The notes beneath the pieces were generated by a model, which did no database searches, was not told the DNA's origin, and saw only the letters and a list, made by a program, of their open reading frames with translations. From assembly GCA_934655835.1 (NCBI GenBank), contig CAKUHM010000107.1:1-5393 (forward strand): a DNA stretch of 5,393 nt, in the 5' to 3' direction. The stretch comes from an uncultured Collinsella sp. (GTDB lineage: Bacteria; Actinomycetota; Coriobacteriia; Coriobacteriales; Coriobacteriaceae). Shown piece after piece: positions 1 through 5,026 of the stretch; position 1 is the stretch's first letter, and every line of letters begins with the position of its first letter. Made by a program: the position numbers and the translations under genes.

Positions 1-761
1 TGGATGATAAAGCGGTTGGGGTGCGCGCGCTCCCAGCTGGGCGTGGTGTTGGTGGAGTAGCGCGAGTGGACGAGCGCCACGGCCGTCTTGACGGCGGCGT
101 CGTTGAGGTCGATGAAGAAGCGGCGCATCTGCGTGGCGACGAGCATGCCCTTGTACACGATGGTGCGCGAGCTCATGGAGCACACGTAGAAGATCTTGTC
201 GCGCAGGGCGAACTCGGCGTCGGCCTTCTTCTCGATGGTGCGGCGGCACACGTACAGACGGCGCTCGAAGGCGTCACCGGCGGGCGTGTCATCGGGGCGG
301 CCCAGAAAGGCCTGCAGGATGGTAGGCATGCAGGCGCGTGCCGTCTCGCCCAGGTCGTGCGGGTCGACGGGCACCTCGCGCCAAAAGAGCAGCGGCACGC
401 CGGCCTCGGCGCAGCCCTCCTCAAACACGCGACGGGCATCCTCTACGCCCTTGTCGTCCTGCGGGAAGAACAGCATGGCCACGCCATAGTCGCCCTCTGC
501 CGGCAGAATCTGGCCGCACTTTTGAGCCTCTTTGCGAAAAAAGTGATGCGGAACCTGAAACAGGATGCCGGCACCGTCGCCGGTGTTCTTCTCGAGTCCC
601 GTGCCGCCGCGGTGCTCCAAGTTGACCAGAATGGACAGCGCGTCATCCAGAATCTGGTGATGACGCTCGCCGTTGATATCGGCGAGCGCGCCGATGCCAC
701 ATGCATCGTGGTCGAATTCGGGGCGATAAAGGCCCTGCTGCTGAGCGGAATCTGCCTGCAT
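1..761 (-). CDS. gltB: Glutamate synthase large subunit, N-terminal part (cut by the left window edge)
   Basis: This is the 5' portion of glutamate synthase, which makes two glutamates from glutamine and 2-oxoglutarate in the cytoplasm. The 253 complete codons seen cover the class II glutamine amidotransferase domain. The reading begins MQADSAQQQGLYRPEFDHDA and continues with CGIG. Cys21 is the expected N-terminal nucleophile once a 20-residue propeptide is removed, as is usual in this family. Other family landmarks are LEHRGGTG and KNTGDGAGIL near residues 50-70, and VHSRYSTNTTPSWERAHPNR close to the window edge, which is typical of GltB amidotransferase domains. The ATG at 761 is chosen because AGGGGAGG lies 6 nt upstream and because it puts the propeptide and Cys21 at the expected place. 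The synthase and FMN domains lie outside the window. The gene is divergent from gpmA. Identity is confident; the form of the partner small subunit cannot be seen. Confidence 0.95.
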   Translation of the reverse strand, partial: MQADSAQQQGLYRPEFDHDACGIGALADINGERHHQILDDALSILVNLEHRGGTGLEKNTGDGAGILFQVPHHFFRKEAQKCGQILPAEGDYGVAMLFFPQDDKGVEDARRVFEEGCAEAGVPLLFWREVPVDPHDLGETARACMPTILQAFLGRPDDTPAGDAFERRLYVCRRTIEKKADAEFALRDKIFYVCSMSSRTIVYKGMLVATQMRRFFIDLNDAAVKTAVALVHSRYSTNTTPSWERAHPNRFII

Positions 762-767
762 CGCGAT

Positions 768-812
768 CCTCCCCTAGATATTAGACAGTCAGTTGAATAG
801 GCATACTAGGGG
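768..812 (-). promoter_or_regulatory. Ribosome site of gltB inside a possible SD-sequestering hairpin
   Basis: On the minus strand, AGGGGAGG (768-775) is the Shine-Dalgarno of gltB. Seven bases overlapping it, CTAGGGG (771-777), are perfectly complementary to CCCCTAG at 806-812, with 28 nt between them. If the transcript starts upstream of 812, the two arms could pair and hide the ribosome site. The pairing is seen in the sequence; the regulatory role is inference. No convincing -35/-10 pair was found nearby, so the transcript start is unknown. The arms could instead be a DNA operator. Confidence 0.35.
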
Positions 813-840
813 CATCGCCGGCCCGTTGTGTTTCCCACCC

Positions 841-870
841 GTTTCGAAACAATCGCGTAACGCACGTCAC
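841..870. promoter_or_regulatory. Candidate operator upstream of gltB (perfect palindrome plus GTNAC-like half-sites)
   Basis: GTTTCGAAAC at 841-850 is a perfect 10-bp palindrome. It is followed on the plus strand by GTAAC (857-861) and GTCAC (866-870). Clustered GTNAC and GAAAC pentamers are what actinobacterial GlnR nitrogen-regulator sites are built from (consensus gTnAC-n6-GaAAC), and gltB is a nitrogen-assimilation gene. The spacing here (GAAAC, 6 nt, GTAAC) only partly follows that consensus in orientation, so this is a weak candidate. Confidence 0.25.
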
Positions 871-903
871 AAATGGTCTCCCGGGGACGGCAGGGCTGCG
901 TAT

Positions 904-961
904 TGTCTCGATCTGTAACACGAGGAGCCCATTTGGACGTCTAACTGTTACAGATTGAGAT
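904..961. repeat. Family A palindromic element, copy 1
   Basis: The left arm TGTCTCGATCTGTAACA runs from 904 to 920 and the right arm TGTTACAGATTGAGAT from 946 to 961. They are separated by exactly 25 nt with TTT at loop positions 12-14. The arms pair apart from one G-T position and the outermost bases. It opens a tandem series of three, with 23 nt before the next copy. No T-run follows on either strand that would make it an ordinary terminator. Confidence 0.9.
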
Positions 962-984
962 TTTTATAACCAACCAGTCTGGCC

Positions 985-1042
985 TGTCTCAATCTGTAAC
1001 AGTTAGAGGGGTTTTATGCGCTCAGATGTTACAGATTGAGAT
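985..1042. repeat. Family A palindromic element, copy 2
   Basis: The left arm TGTCTCAATCTGTAACA is at 985-1001 and the right arm TGTTACAGATTGAGAT at 1027-1042, again with a 25-nt loop and a central T-run (1012-1015). Fifteen central arm bases pair perfectly. Its left arm plus loop start (987-1006) is also an exact 20-bp reverse complement of 941-960 in copy 1, so pairing between units is possible as well as within a unit. Confidence 0.9.
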
Positions 1043-1064
1043 GTTTCCGAGAGGCGGCTCCGAA

Positions 1065-1123
1065 TGTCTCGATCCGTAACACGAAGGGCCGGTTTCGGCA
1101 GCCAACTGTTACAGATTGAGACA
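1065..1123. repeat. Family A palindromic element, copy 3
   Basis: The left arm TGTCTCGATCCGTAACA is at 1065-1081 and the right arm TGTTACAGATTGAGACA at 1107-1123. The loop is 25 nt with TTT centred at 1093-1095, flanked by GCCG/CGGC-like complementarity. It ends about 55 bp before the proposed gpmA -35 element. The outer borders of the whole series mirror each other: TATTGTCTC on the left and GAGACAATTA on the right. Confidence 0.9.
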
Positions 1124-1178
1124 ATTACGGCCCCCATTGCACCAACCATGCCTAAAATCACATTTTTGTTAGTCTTGG

Positions 1179-1207
1179 TTAACTTTTGAGTCTAAAACGG
1201 GTATCCT
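1179..1207 (+). promoter_or_regulatory. Likely gpmA promoter
   Basis: A -35 candidate TTAACT (1179-1184) and a -10 candidate TATCCT (1202-1207) are separated by 17 nt. Each matches four of six consensus bases. The region is AT-richer than its surroundings and would give a leader of roughly 45 nt before the gpmA start. This is read by eye and is only moderately supported. Confidence 0.4.
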
Positions 1208-1259
1208 TTGCGGCGTCAAGCAAACGGCACGCACACCGTGCCAGATCAAGGAGGCCCCT

Positions 1260-2033
1260 ATGGCACACCAAGCAGAGCAGCAGACGATGCAACTCGTCCT
1301 TATCCGTCATGGAGAATCCGAGTGGAACAAGCTCAACCTGTTCACCGGTTGGACCGATGTCGAACTCACCGACACGGGCCGCGAAGAGGCGGCGGCAGGC
1401 GGCCGTGCCCTCAAAGAGGCGGGTTTCGACTTTGACATCTGCTACACCTCGCGCCTCAAACGCGCGATCCATACCCTCAACATTGTGCTCGGCCAGATGG
1501 ACCGCGAGTGGCTGCCCGTCATCAAGTCCTGGAAACTCAACGAGCGCCACTACGGCGCACTGCAGGGTCTCAACAAAGCCGATGCCGCCGCAGAACACGG
1601 CGACGAGCAGGTGCTCATCTGGCGCCGCTCTTTCGATGTCTGCCCGCCGGCGCTCGAGCCGGGTGACACGCGCGACCCCCACACCCAGGAGCAATACCGC
1701 GATATCGCACCCGACCAACTGCCCTACACCGAGTGCCTCAAAGACACAATCGCCCGCGCTTGGCCCTATTTTGAGGACGAGATTCGCCCCCAGATGCTCG
1801 CCGGCAAACGCGTGCTCATCGCCGCGCACGGCAACTCCCTGCGCTCGCTCGTCATGAAGTTTGAGCATCTCACGCCCGAGAACATCCTCAAGGTCAACAT
1901 CCCCACCGGCGTGCCGCTCGTCTACACCTTCGACACCGATTTCAACGTCCTCGACAAGCGCTACATCGGTGACCCGGCAACCATCGCCGCCAAGATCGAC
2001 GCCGTCGCCAATCAGGGCAAGGCGCACAAGTAG
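1260..2033 (+). CDS. gpmA: 2,3-bisphosphoglycerate-dependent phosphoglycerate mutase
   Basis: This cytoplasmic glycolytic and gluconeogenic enzyme interconverts 3-phosphoglycerate and 2-phosphoglycerate. The 257-residue product shows the phosphohistidine motif LIRHGESEWN, with catalytic His17. It also has FTGWTD (28-33), YTSRLKRAIHTL (62-73), WKLNERHYGALQGLNK (91-106) carrying the acid/base Glu95, AAHGNSLRSL with the second active-site His190, and NIPTGVPLVY (213-222). It ends with the usual VANQGKA tail. These align along the whole length with well-known GpmA proteins of about 250 residues. The ATG at 1260 is preferred because AAGGAGG sits 5 nt before it. The internal ATG at 1287 would give MQLVLIRHG, closer to some family N-termini, but lacks as good a ribosome site. 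It is divergent from gltB and lies 75 nt upstream of mntH on the same strand, with no terminator between them, so read-through into mntH is possible. Confidence 0.97.
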   Translation: MAHQAEQQTMQLVLIRHGESEWNKLNLFTGWTDVELTDTGREEAAAGGRALKEAGFDFDICYTSRLKRAIHTLNIVLGQMDREWLPVIKSWKLNERHYGALQGLNKADAAAEHGDEQVLIWRRSFDVCPPALEPGDTRDPHTQEQYRDIAPDQLPYTECLKDTIARAWPYFEDEIRPQMLAGKRVLIAAHGNSLRSLVMKFEHLTPENILKVNIPTGVPLVYTFDTDFNVLDKRYIGDPATIAAKIDAVANQGKAHK

Positions 2034-2051
2034 TCCCATCTCAAGCTCAAC

Positions 2052-2088
2052 GCGCGACGCCGCACGACCCCGGCGCGACGCCGCGCCG
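2052..2088. repeat. Short GC-rich direct repeat and hairpin between gpmA and mntH
   Basis: The 12-mer GCGCGACGCCGC occurs at 2052-2063 and again at 2073-2084. Overlapping the second copy, CGGCGCG (2071-2077) pairs with CGCGCCG (2082-2088) across a 4-nt loop. No T-run follows, so it does not look like an intrinsic terminator. It may simply reflect local GC-rich slippage, or it could weaken read-through from gpmA. Confidence 0.4.
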
Positions 2089-2108
2089 TCCGCACGCAGG
2101 AGCCGACC

Positions 2109-3365
2109 ATGCTCAACCATCTCAAACAACACTATGGTTCGCGCCGTACCGGAGGCCACGGCGGCCTGGACATCGCCCGGCACATCGGCCCCGGGCTGCT
2201 CGTCACCGTCGGCTTTATCGATCCGGGCAATTGGGCCTCCAACATGGCCGCGGGCTCGCAATTTGGCTACGCGCTACTGTGGGTGGTCACGCTGTCTACG
2301 ATTATGCTGATCGTCTTGCAGCACAACGCGGCGCACCTGGGCATCGCCACGGGTGCCTGCCTTGCCGAGGCCACGACCCGCTTTCTTCCCCGCCCCGTCG
2401 GACGCGCCGTGCTCGCCAGTGCATATCTCGCAACCGTCGCCACCGCCATGGCCGAGGTCCTGGGCGGTGCGATCGCGCTCCAGATGCTCTTTGGGCTGCC
2501 CGTGCGCGCCGGCTGCATCATCGTGGCGACGACTTCGATGGCGATGCTCATGACGAGCTCCTACAAACGTGCCGAGCGCTGGATTATCGCCTTCGTTGGC
2601 ATAGTGGGCCTGTCGTTTTTGGCTGAGCTCGCGCTGGTCAAAGTCGACTGGCCGCAAGCCGCCGCAGGCTGGACCACACCCAGCATGCCCACCGACTCGG
2701 CCGCCATCGTCGTCAGCATCCTGGGGGCGGTCGTCATGCCCCACAACCTCTTTCTGCACTCCGAGGTCATCCAATCCATGCACTTCGAAGGCCAAGGCGA
2801 GCAGGTTATCGAGGAGCGCCTGCGCTACGAGCTCTTCGATACGCTCTTTTCGATGGGTGTGGGCTGGTCAATCAACTCGGCGATGGTCATCCTGGCCGCG
2901 ACGACCTTCTTTGCCCACGGCATCGTCGTAGACGACCTCGCTGTCGCGGCCGCCACGCTCTCCCCCATCCTGGGTCCGGCGAGCTCGATCATCTTTGCCG
3001 TGGCGCTGCTGTTCGCGGGCCTCTCGAGCAGCGTGACGGCGGGCATGGCGGCCGGCACCATTACGGCCGGCATGTTCGACGAAGAATACGACATCCACGA
3101 CCGGCACTCATCGATTGGCGTGGTGCTCTGCTTTGCCGGCGCAGTTGTTGCCTGCCTAGTCGTTTCGAACCCCTTTGAGGGCCTCATCTGGAGCCAGGCA
3201 CTGCTGTCGCTCCAGCTACCGATCACGGTCTTCGTGCTCATACGACTCACCAGCTCGCGCCGCGTCATGGGCAAATACGCCAACTCGCGCCCGCTCAACG
3301 CGCTGCTTGTAGGGATTGGTGTCGTCGTAACGGCGCTCGACGCCGTGCTGCTGGCAGGGATGTAA
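2109..3365 (+). CDS. mntH: NRAMP-family divalent metal (Mn2+/Fe2+) transporter
   Basis: This inner-membrane, proton-coupled importer of Mn2+ and Fe2+ belongs to the NRAMP/MntH family. The 418-residue product has the family's usual length and about 11 hydrophobic segments, roughly 27-47, 53-72, 100-126, 133-152, 157-176, 198-217, 245-268, 285-307, 336-353, 358-378 and 396-416. The metal-binding residues are intact: DPGN at 38-41 in TM1 (Asp38, Asn41) and MPHN at 210-213 in TM6 (Met210). SQALLSLQLP (362-371) in TM10 keeps the conserved Gln363. Retention of the TM6 methionine argues for transition-metal rather than Mg2+ or Al3+ transport. The ATG at 2109 has a GCAGGAG ribosome site about 6 nt upstream. 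It follows gpmA after 75 nt. No MntR-like operator or Mn riboswitch was recognised in that short gap. The symbol follows the family; preferred metal is inferred. Confidence 0.93.
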   Translation: MLNHLKQHYGSRRTGGHGGLDIARHIGPGLLVTVGFIDPGNWASNMAAGSQFGYALLWVVTLSTIMLIVLQHNAAHLGIATGACLAEATTRFLPRPVGRAVLASAYLATVATAMAEVLGGAIALQMLFGLPVRAGCIIVATTSMAMLMTSSYKRAERWIIAFVGIVGLSFLAELALVKVDWPQAAAGWTTPSMPTDSAAIVVSILGAVVMPHNLFLHSEVIQSMHFEGQGEQVIEERLRYELFDTLFSMGVGWSINSAMVILAATTFFAHGIVVDDLAVAAATLSPILGPASSIIFAVALLFAGLSSSVTAGMAAGTITAGMFDEEYDIHDRHSSIGVVLCFAGAVVACLVVSNPFEGLIWSQALLSLQLPITVFVLIRLTSSRRVMGKYANSRPLNALLVGIGVVVTALDAVLLAGM

Positions 3366-3391
3366 CGAAACTGCACGCCCGCCCAGCCAAA

Positions 3392-3450
3392 CGTCTCGAT
3401 TTGTAACAGATGGGGCCAATTTCCGCCCCTTGCTGTTACAAATCGAGACA
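3392..3450. repeat. Family A palindromic element, copy 4 (isolated)
   Basis: The left arm CGTCTCGATTTGTAACA (3392-3408) and the right arm TGTTACAAATCGAGACA (3434-3450) enclose exactly 25 nt with TTT at loop positions 12-14 (3420-3422). The inner part adds GGGGC (3412-3416) pairing with GCCCC (3425-3429). Relative to copies 1-3, the arms carry matched changes (CGATTTG opposite CAAATCG), so pairing is kept. It begins 26 nt after the mntH stop and has no T-run after it. It is more likely a dispersed repeat than a dedicated mntH terminator, although it could act as a 3' RNA stabiliser. Confidence 0.9.
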
Positions 3451-3480
3451 ATCGGACAAATACGATCCCCTCGCACCAAC

Positions 3481-3514
3481 ACAAAAGACCCCCGGCCGGA
3501 AATTCGACCGGGGG
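3481..3514 (-). terminator. Intrinsic terminator after the rubredoxin gene
   Basis: On the minus strand, CCCCCGG (3508-3514) pairs with CCGGGGG (3489-3495) across a 12-nt loop and is followed by TCTTTTGT (3481-3488). It begins about 45 nt after the rubredoxin stop codon. On the plus strand the same hairpin is followed by CCTGGACAG with no T-run, so it is not a good terminator for mntH. Confidence 0.8.
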
Positions 3515-3558
3515 CCCTGGACAGAGCTCAGTATGGCTAATCGCCGTATGCCTGCGAG

Positions 3559-3702
3559 CTACTCCTCGACAAGCTCAAACTGATCGGGACCGACGCCGCA
3601 CACCGGGCACACGTAGTCCTCGGGCAGCTCGGGCGTATCGACCTCGACCTCGTAACCGCAAACGGTGCACACGAACTTATAGGTCTTCTTCTCCTCAGCC
3701 AT
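3559..3702 (-). CDS. Short rubredoxin (stand-alone Hrb-type rubredoxin domain)
   Basis: This is a 47-residue cytoplasmic one-electron carrier with an iron bound by four cysteines. The motifs are CTVCGY (Cys12, Cys15) and [18 protein letters not shown] (Cys32, Cys35). The 16 residues between the two cysteine pairs are far fewer than the 29 of classical rubredoxins such as that of Clostridium pasteurianum, so the central loop is shortened, as in rubrerythrin-type and other reduced rubredoxin domains. The ATG at 3702 is chosen because AGAGGAGA lies about 8 nt upstream. An in-frame ATG at 3741 would add 13 residues but has no ribosome site and falls at the predicted transcript start. It lies 89 nt downstream of the flavin reductase gene, with its own likely promoter and a terminator behind it. 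In Hrb of Moorella and relatives, the same two domains form one protein that feeds electrons to flavodiiron proteins. Partnership with the neighbour is inferred. Confidence 0.92.
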   Translation of the reverse strand: MAEEKKTYKFVCTVCGYEVEVDTPELPEDYVCPVCGVGPDQFELVEE

Positions 3703-3746
3703 GATGTTCTCCTCTCGAACGTGACTGCTGATGTACTTCACTTATT

Positions 3747-3774
3747 AGTATAGATTCTCAATAATATAATGCAA
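3747..3774 (-). promoter_or_regulatory. Likely promoter of the rubredoxin gene
   Basis: On the minus strand, TTGCAT (3769-3774, -35) and TATACT (3747-3752, -10) are separated by 16 nt in a markedly AT-rich stretch. The predicted start near 3740 gives a leader of about 38 nt. The stretch TATTATTGAGAATCTATACT could hold an operator for an iron or redox regulator, but no consensus is matched well enough to name one. Confidence 0.6.
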
Positions 3775-3791
3775 GTGTTTTTAGAGCATTT

Positions 3792-4295
3792 CTATCCCTG
3801 ATACGAAGATGCCTTGGGCGGTGTCTTGCCCTTTAGGACCTTGTGGTAGTAATCGTAGGTGAGCGGCGTCTCGTCACTCAGACGCCCGGCATCCTCAACC
3901 TCGCCGATAAACAGCAGGTGCGTGCCCACATCCACGGTGTCAATCAGGCGGCAGCTAAACAGGGCCGCCGCGTGCTCAGGCACATAAGGCATGCCCAGAG
4001 CCGTCTCGCGAGTCTCGTACTTGGCAAACTTGTCATAGTCGCTGCTGGTACGGAAGCCAAAGTTACCGATGTAGAGCATGTCGGCCGTCTGATCGATCAC
4101 GGTCAGCGCAAAGGCCCCGGCCGACGCGATGACACCCGAGGTGACGTTGTCTTTGTTCACGGCAACCGAGATGCGCGGCGGAGTGGACGTCACCTGCACC
4201 GCCGTGTTAATGACGCAGCCGGCGCGCAGCCCGTCTGCCGCGGCACTCACCACGTACAGACCGCTCGGCATGGTAAAGAACGCAGTTTTGTCCAT
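3792..4295 (-). CDS. Flavin reductase-like protein (Hrb-type flavin domain)
   Basis: This 167-residue cytoplasmic FMN-binding split-barrel protein belongs to the flavin reductase (DIM6/NTAB) family. It is expected to use reduced pyridine nucleotide to reduce bound flavin and pass electrons on. Visible features are MDKTAFFTMPSGLYVVSA at the N-terminus, CVINTAVQVTSTPPRISVAV (27-46), which is the usual flavin-binding region, FGFRTSSDYDKF (79-90), VGTHLLFIGEVEDA (123-136) and a C-terminal PLTYDYYHKVLKGKTPP (144-160). The last three closely resemble the flavin domain of high-molecular-weight rubredoxin (Hrb). In Hrb a linker and a rubredoxin domain follow, whereas here the chain stops at SSYQG and the rubredoxin is the next gene. 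The ATG at 4295 is chosen for its AGGGGAG ribosome site 8 nt upstream. The frame stays open to 4439 but that extension runs through a terminator. No strong promoter was found in the short gap after that terminator. The electron acceptor is inferred. Confidence 0.88.
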   Translation of the reverse strand: MDKTAFFTMPSGLYVVSAAADGLRAGCVINTAVQVTSTPPRISVAVNKDNVTSGVIASAGAFALTVIDQTADMLYIGNFGFRTSSDYDKFAKYETRETALGMPYVPEHAAALFSCRLIDTVDVGTHLLFIGEVEDAGRLSDETPLTYDYYHKVLKGKTPPKASSYQG

Positions 4296-4346
4296 AACGA
4301 TCACTCCCCTAACTCGGGTTGGAACCTCATGGATGTATGTACCCAC

Positions 4347-4381
4347 AAAAAAAGGCAGCGCCCATAACGGACGCCGCCTTT
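4347..4381 (-). terminator. Strong intrinsic terminator between smpB and the flavin reductase gene
   Basis: On the minus strand, AAAGGCGGCG (4372-4381) pairs with CGCTGCCTTT (4351-4360) through one G-U pair and an 11-nt loop. The stem runs into an uninterrupted T7 tract (4347-4353). It should end transcription coming from smpB. It lies only about 50 nt before the flavin reductase start, so either the promoter of that gene is squeezed into this gap or the hairpin acts as a leader attenuator. The sequence does not decide between these. Confidence 0.85.
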
Positions 4382-4428
4382 GAAACATATGTGTCAGAAC
4401 AGTAAGAAAGATGAGACGGTCGTAGTCG

Positions 4429-4537
4429 CGGTGGGACAAAGATATCAGTAGTTTTTTGTCCCAGGGTCGCTTGCGGTAACAAAGCCGATCGGACTCTCAC
4501 ACCTGGGACAAAAACTACTGATAACTTTGTCCCACCG
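4429..4537. repeat. Family B nested inverted repeat (BIME-like) downstream of smpB
   Basis: Two arms of 37 and 36 nt (4429-4465 and 4502-4537) are reverse complements with one substitution (GATATC against GTTATC) and one T-run length difference. They flank a 36-nt spacer. Each arm is itself a hairpin: TGGGACAAA (4432-4440) with TTTGTCCCA (4455-4463), and TGGGACAAA (4504-4512) with TTTGTCCCA (4526-4534). The complementarity ends sharply at CGG. No target-site duplication or encoded protein is visible. The layout resembles paired REP sequences (BIMEs) or a small MITE. It sits 18 bp beyond the smpB stop, a common place for REP-type repeats. Confidence 0.85.
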
Positions 4538-4555
4538 TCCCCGCGGGTCGAGCGC

Positions 4556-5026
4556 CTAGCGGTTGCGTTCCTTGAGCGCGCGGTCGATCTCGCGCTGGAC
4601 ATCGCGCTTGGCCATATCCTCGCGCTTGTCGTAGAGCTTCTTGCCGCGGCCCAGACCAAGCAGCAGCTTTACGCGACCGTCGGTATTAAAGTAAAGCTCC
4701 AGCGGTACCAGGGCATAGCCGCGGTTGCGCAACTTGCCGTCGAGAAAATCGATCTCCTTGCGGTGCAGCAGCAGACGGCGACGGCGGTCGGGATCGCGGT
4801 TCCACACGCCACCATGGCTATAAGGGTGGATATGCAGGCCGACGAGCCAGCACTCCCCGCCGCGAATCAACGCGAAGGTGTCGGTGATCTGGCAGGCGCG
4901 CTCGCGAATCGACTTGACCTCGGTGCCGCTCAGCTCAATGCCGCACTCAAAGGTCTCATCGATAGAGTACTCGTGATGTGCCGAGCGATTCTTGGAGATG
5001 AGCTTGCGCTCGCGCTTACTGGGCAT
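4556..5026 (-). CDS. smpB: SsrA (tmRNA)-binding protein SmpB
   Basis: SmpB binds tmRNA and places it in the empty A site of stalled ribosomes for trans-translation. The 156-residue product has the normal family length. Family motifs are SKNRSAHHEYSIDETFECGI near residues 10-30, ELSGTEVKSIRE, then ALIRGGECWLVGLHIHPYSHG in the OB-fold core, LLLHRKEIDFL, and GRGKKLYDKREDMAKRD. The last is the basic, conserved C-terminal tail that enters the decoding centre. The ATG at 5026 is supported by GAGGAGGT about 8 nt upstream. The start overlaps the end of the upstream gene by 11 nt (stop at 5016-5018), which suggests translational coupling. The ssrA gene itself was not seen in this window. Downstream lie the family B repeat and then a terminator. 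Confidence 0.97.
   Translation of the reverse strand: MPSKRERKLISKNRSAHHEYSIDETFECGIELSGTEVKSIRERACQITDTFALIRGGECWLVGLHIHPYSHGGVWNRDPDRRRRLLLHRKEIDFLDGKLRNRGYALVPLELYFNTDGRVKLLLGLGRGKKLYDKREDMAKRDVQREIDRALKERNR

Noticed and set aside
21..800. A 259-residue open frame on the plus strand opposite gltB
   Set aside because: It mirrors the gltB frame, with no family resemblance and no ribosome site; a GC-rich shadow frame.
903..1126. CRISPR array
   Set aside because: Repeats alternate in orientation, only three pairs exist, the between-arm segments vary in nature and no cas gene is present.
903..1126. Series of intrinsic terminators
   Set aside because: None of the hairpins is followed by a T-run on the relevant strand, and the array lies between divergent gene starts.
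2034..2108. Mn riboswitch (yybP-ykoY type) before mntH
   Set aside because: The gap is only 75 nt, GC-rich, and lacks the conserved loop motifs; only a simple direct repeat and hairpin are present.
1179..2261. A 360-residue open frame on the minus strand opposite gpmA
   Set aside because: It is antisense to an unmistakable gpmA, shows no recognisable domain, and owes its length to high GC third positions.
2825..3484. A 219-residue minus-strand frame across the mntH end and the family A copy
   Set aside because: It is antisense to conserved NRAMP sequence and runs through a palindromic repeat.
3703..3741. Longer 60-residue rubredoxin starting at 3741
   Set aside because: The added residues are encoded at the predicted transcript start, have no ribosome site, and would read through the real Shine-Dalgarno of the 3702 start.
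4296..4439. N-terminal extension of the flavin reductase to 4439
   Set aside because: The extension is encoded by the terminator hairpin and its T-tract and does not resemble the family; the 4295 start has a good ribosome site.
4296..4555. tmRNA (ssrA) gene near smpB
   Set aside because: No tRNA-like acceptor end, no CCA-ended stem and no tag-peptide frame were seen; the region is filled by the family B repeat and a terminator.
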